From Ruminococcaceae bacterium UBA4871 (GTDB lineage Bacteria; Bacillota; Clostridia; Oscillospirales; Acutalibacteraceae), in the NCBI GenBank assembly GCA_002399445.1, contig DHDR01000004.1, positions 1 through 21,235 on the forward strand: 21,235 nt of DNA, read 5' to 3'. Under the pieces are notes generated by a model. That model had not been told where the DNA came from. It worked only from the letters and a program-made list of their open reading frames with translations, and did not search any database. A program made the translations under genes and the position numbers. Below are positions 21,101 to 21,235 of the stretch, piece after piece. The stretch's first letter is position 1; each line of letters begins with the position of its first letter.

Positions 21101-21235
21101 GTGTGGGAGCAATAAATATAGGTTTGCCATTGCAGTAATTGGTTGTTTTATCGGTCTTGCCGGCTGGCTGAGCGGACGGGATAAGAAGATTTTAGGTGAT
21201 GGTGAGTGGAAAGGATGTAATGGTCAAGCATTTTT
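21101..21235 (+). pseudogene. Broken holin-like / small membrane protein, runs off the edge
   Basis: GTG 21101 follows GAGGTG by 6 nt, but its frame reads only Val-Trp-Glu-Gln before TAA. A neighbouring frame reads NKYRFAIAVIGCFIGLAGWL, then SGRDKKILGDGEWKG. That is a single transmembrane helix followed by a charged region, like the small holin-associated membrane proteins next to phage endolysins. A one- or two-base indel within the first codons would join them. Near 21215 a second shift is possible (frame with DVMVKHF). The gene continues past the window. Confidence 0.5.

Noticed and set aside
20887..21138. 83-residue ORF over the lysis remnant
   Set aside because: Another frame over the same bases encodes a recognisable peptidoglycan-binding domain, so this ORF is a shadow.

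Overview
The window looks like a chromosomal stretch of a low-to-mid GC Firmicute, probably a Clostridia relative (Oscillospiraceae/Ruminococcaceae-like). It shows strong AGGAGG-type ribosome binding sites, TTG and GTG starts, sigma-A promoters and protein families typical of clostridial mobile elements and siphophages. The taxonomy is inferred from style, not from a marker gene.

Two blocks lie side by side. Block 1 (1-4121) is decayed accessory DNA, mostly on the minus strand. It holds a broken ArdC-N-like gene of the type found in integrative conjugative elements (1-743), an apparently intact autoinhibited HTH-Fic protein with its own promoter and palindromes (935-1941), a gene relic with in-frame stops (1946-2335), two related small membrane-anchored proteins (2389-2937 and 3273-3599, the second beheaded), and a 5'-truncated, frameshifted IS3-family transposase (3619-4073).

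Block 2 (4196-21235) is the structural half of a siphovirus-type prophage, all on the plus strand and tightly overlapped. The order is truncated small-terminase candidate, large terminase, portal, minor capsid protein with an extra C-terminal domain, small Cys-rich protein, scaffold, major capsid, small head protein, connector, stopper, tail completion, tail terminator, major tail, two chaperone-type proteins, tape measure (split by a frameshift), Dit, Tal and a collagen-containing tail fibre. A remnant of an endolysin cell-wall-binding domain and a broken holin-like gene follow. No integrase, repressor, replication gene or attachment site is visible.

The element looks defective. Its left border is an IS3 scar against a 5'-truncated gene, its tape measure is out of frame, and its lysis genes are collapsed. 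A strong promoter at the IS edge (4093-4121) now points into the packaging/head genes. Terminators at 8955-8978 and 13059-13081 divide the operon. The most interesting locus is the minor capsid gene (7146-8735). Its AT-richer 3' end encodes a RelE/Barnase-like toxin-type domain and overlaps a small cysteine-rich ORF (8707-8904), which suggests a virion-borne effector with a possible immunity partner.
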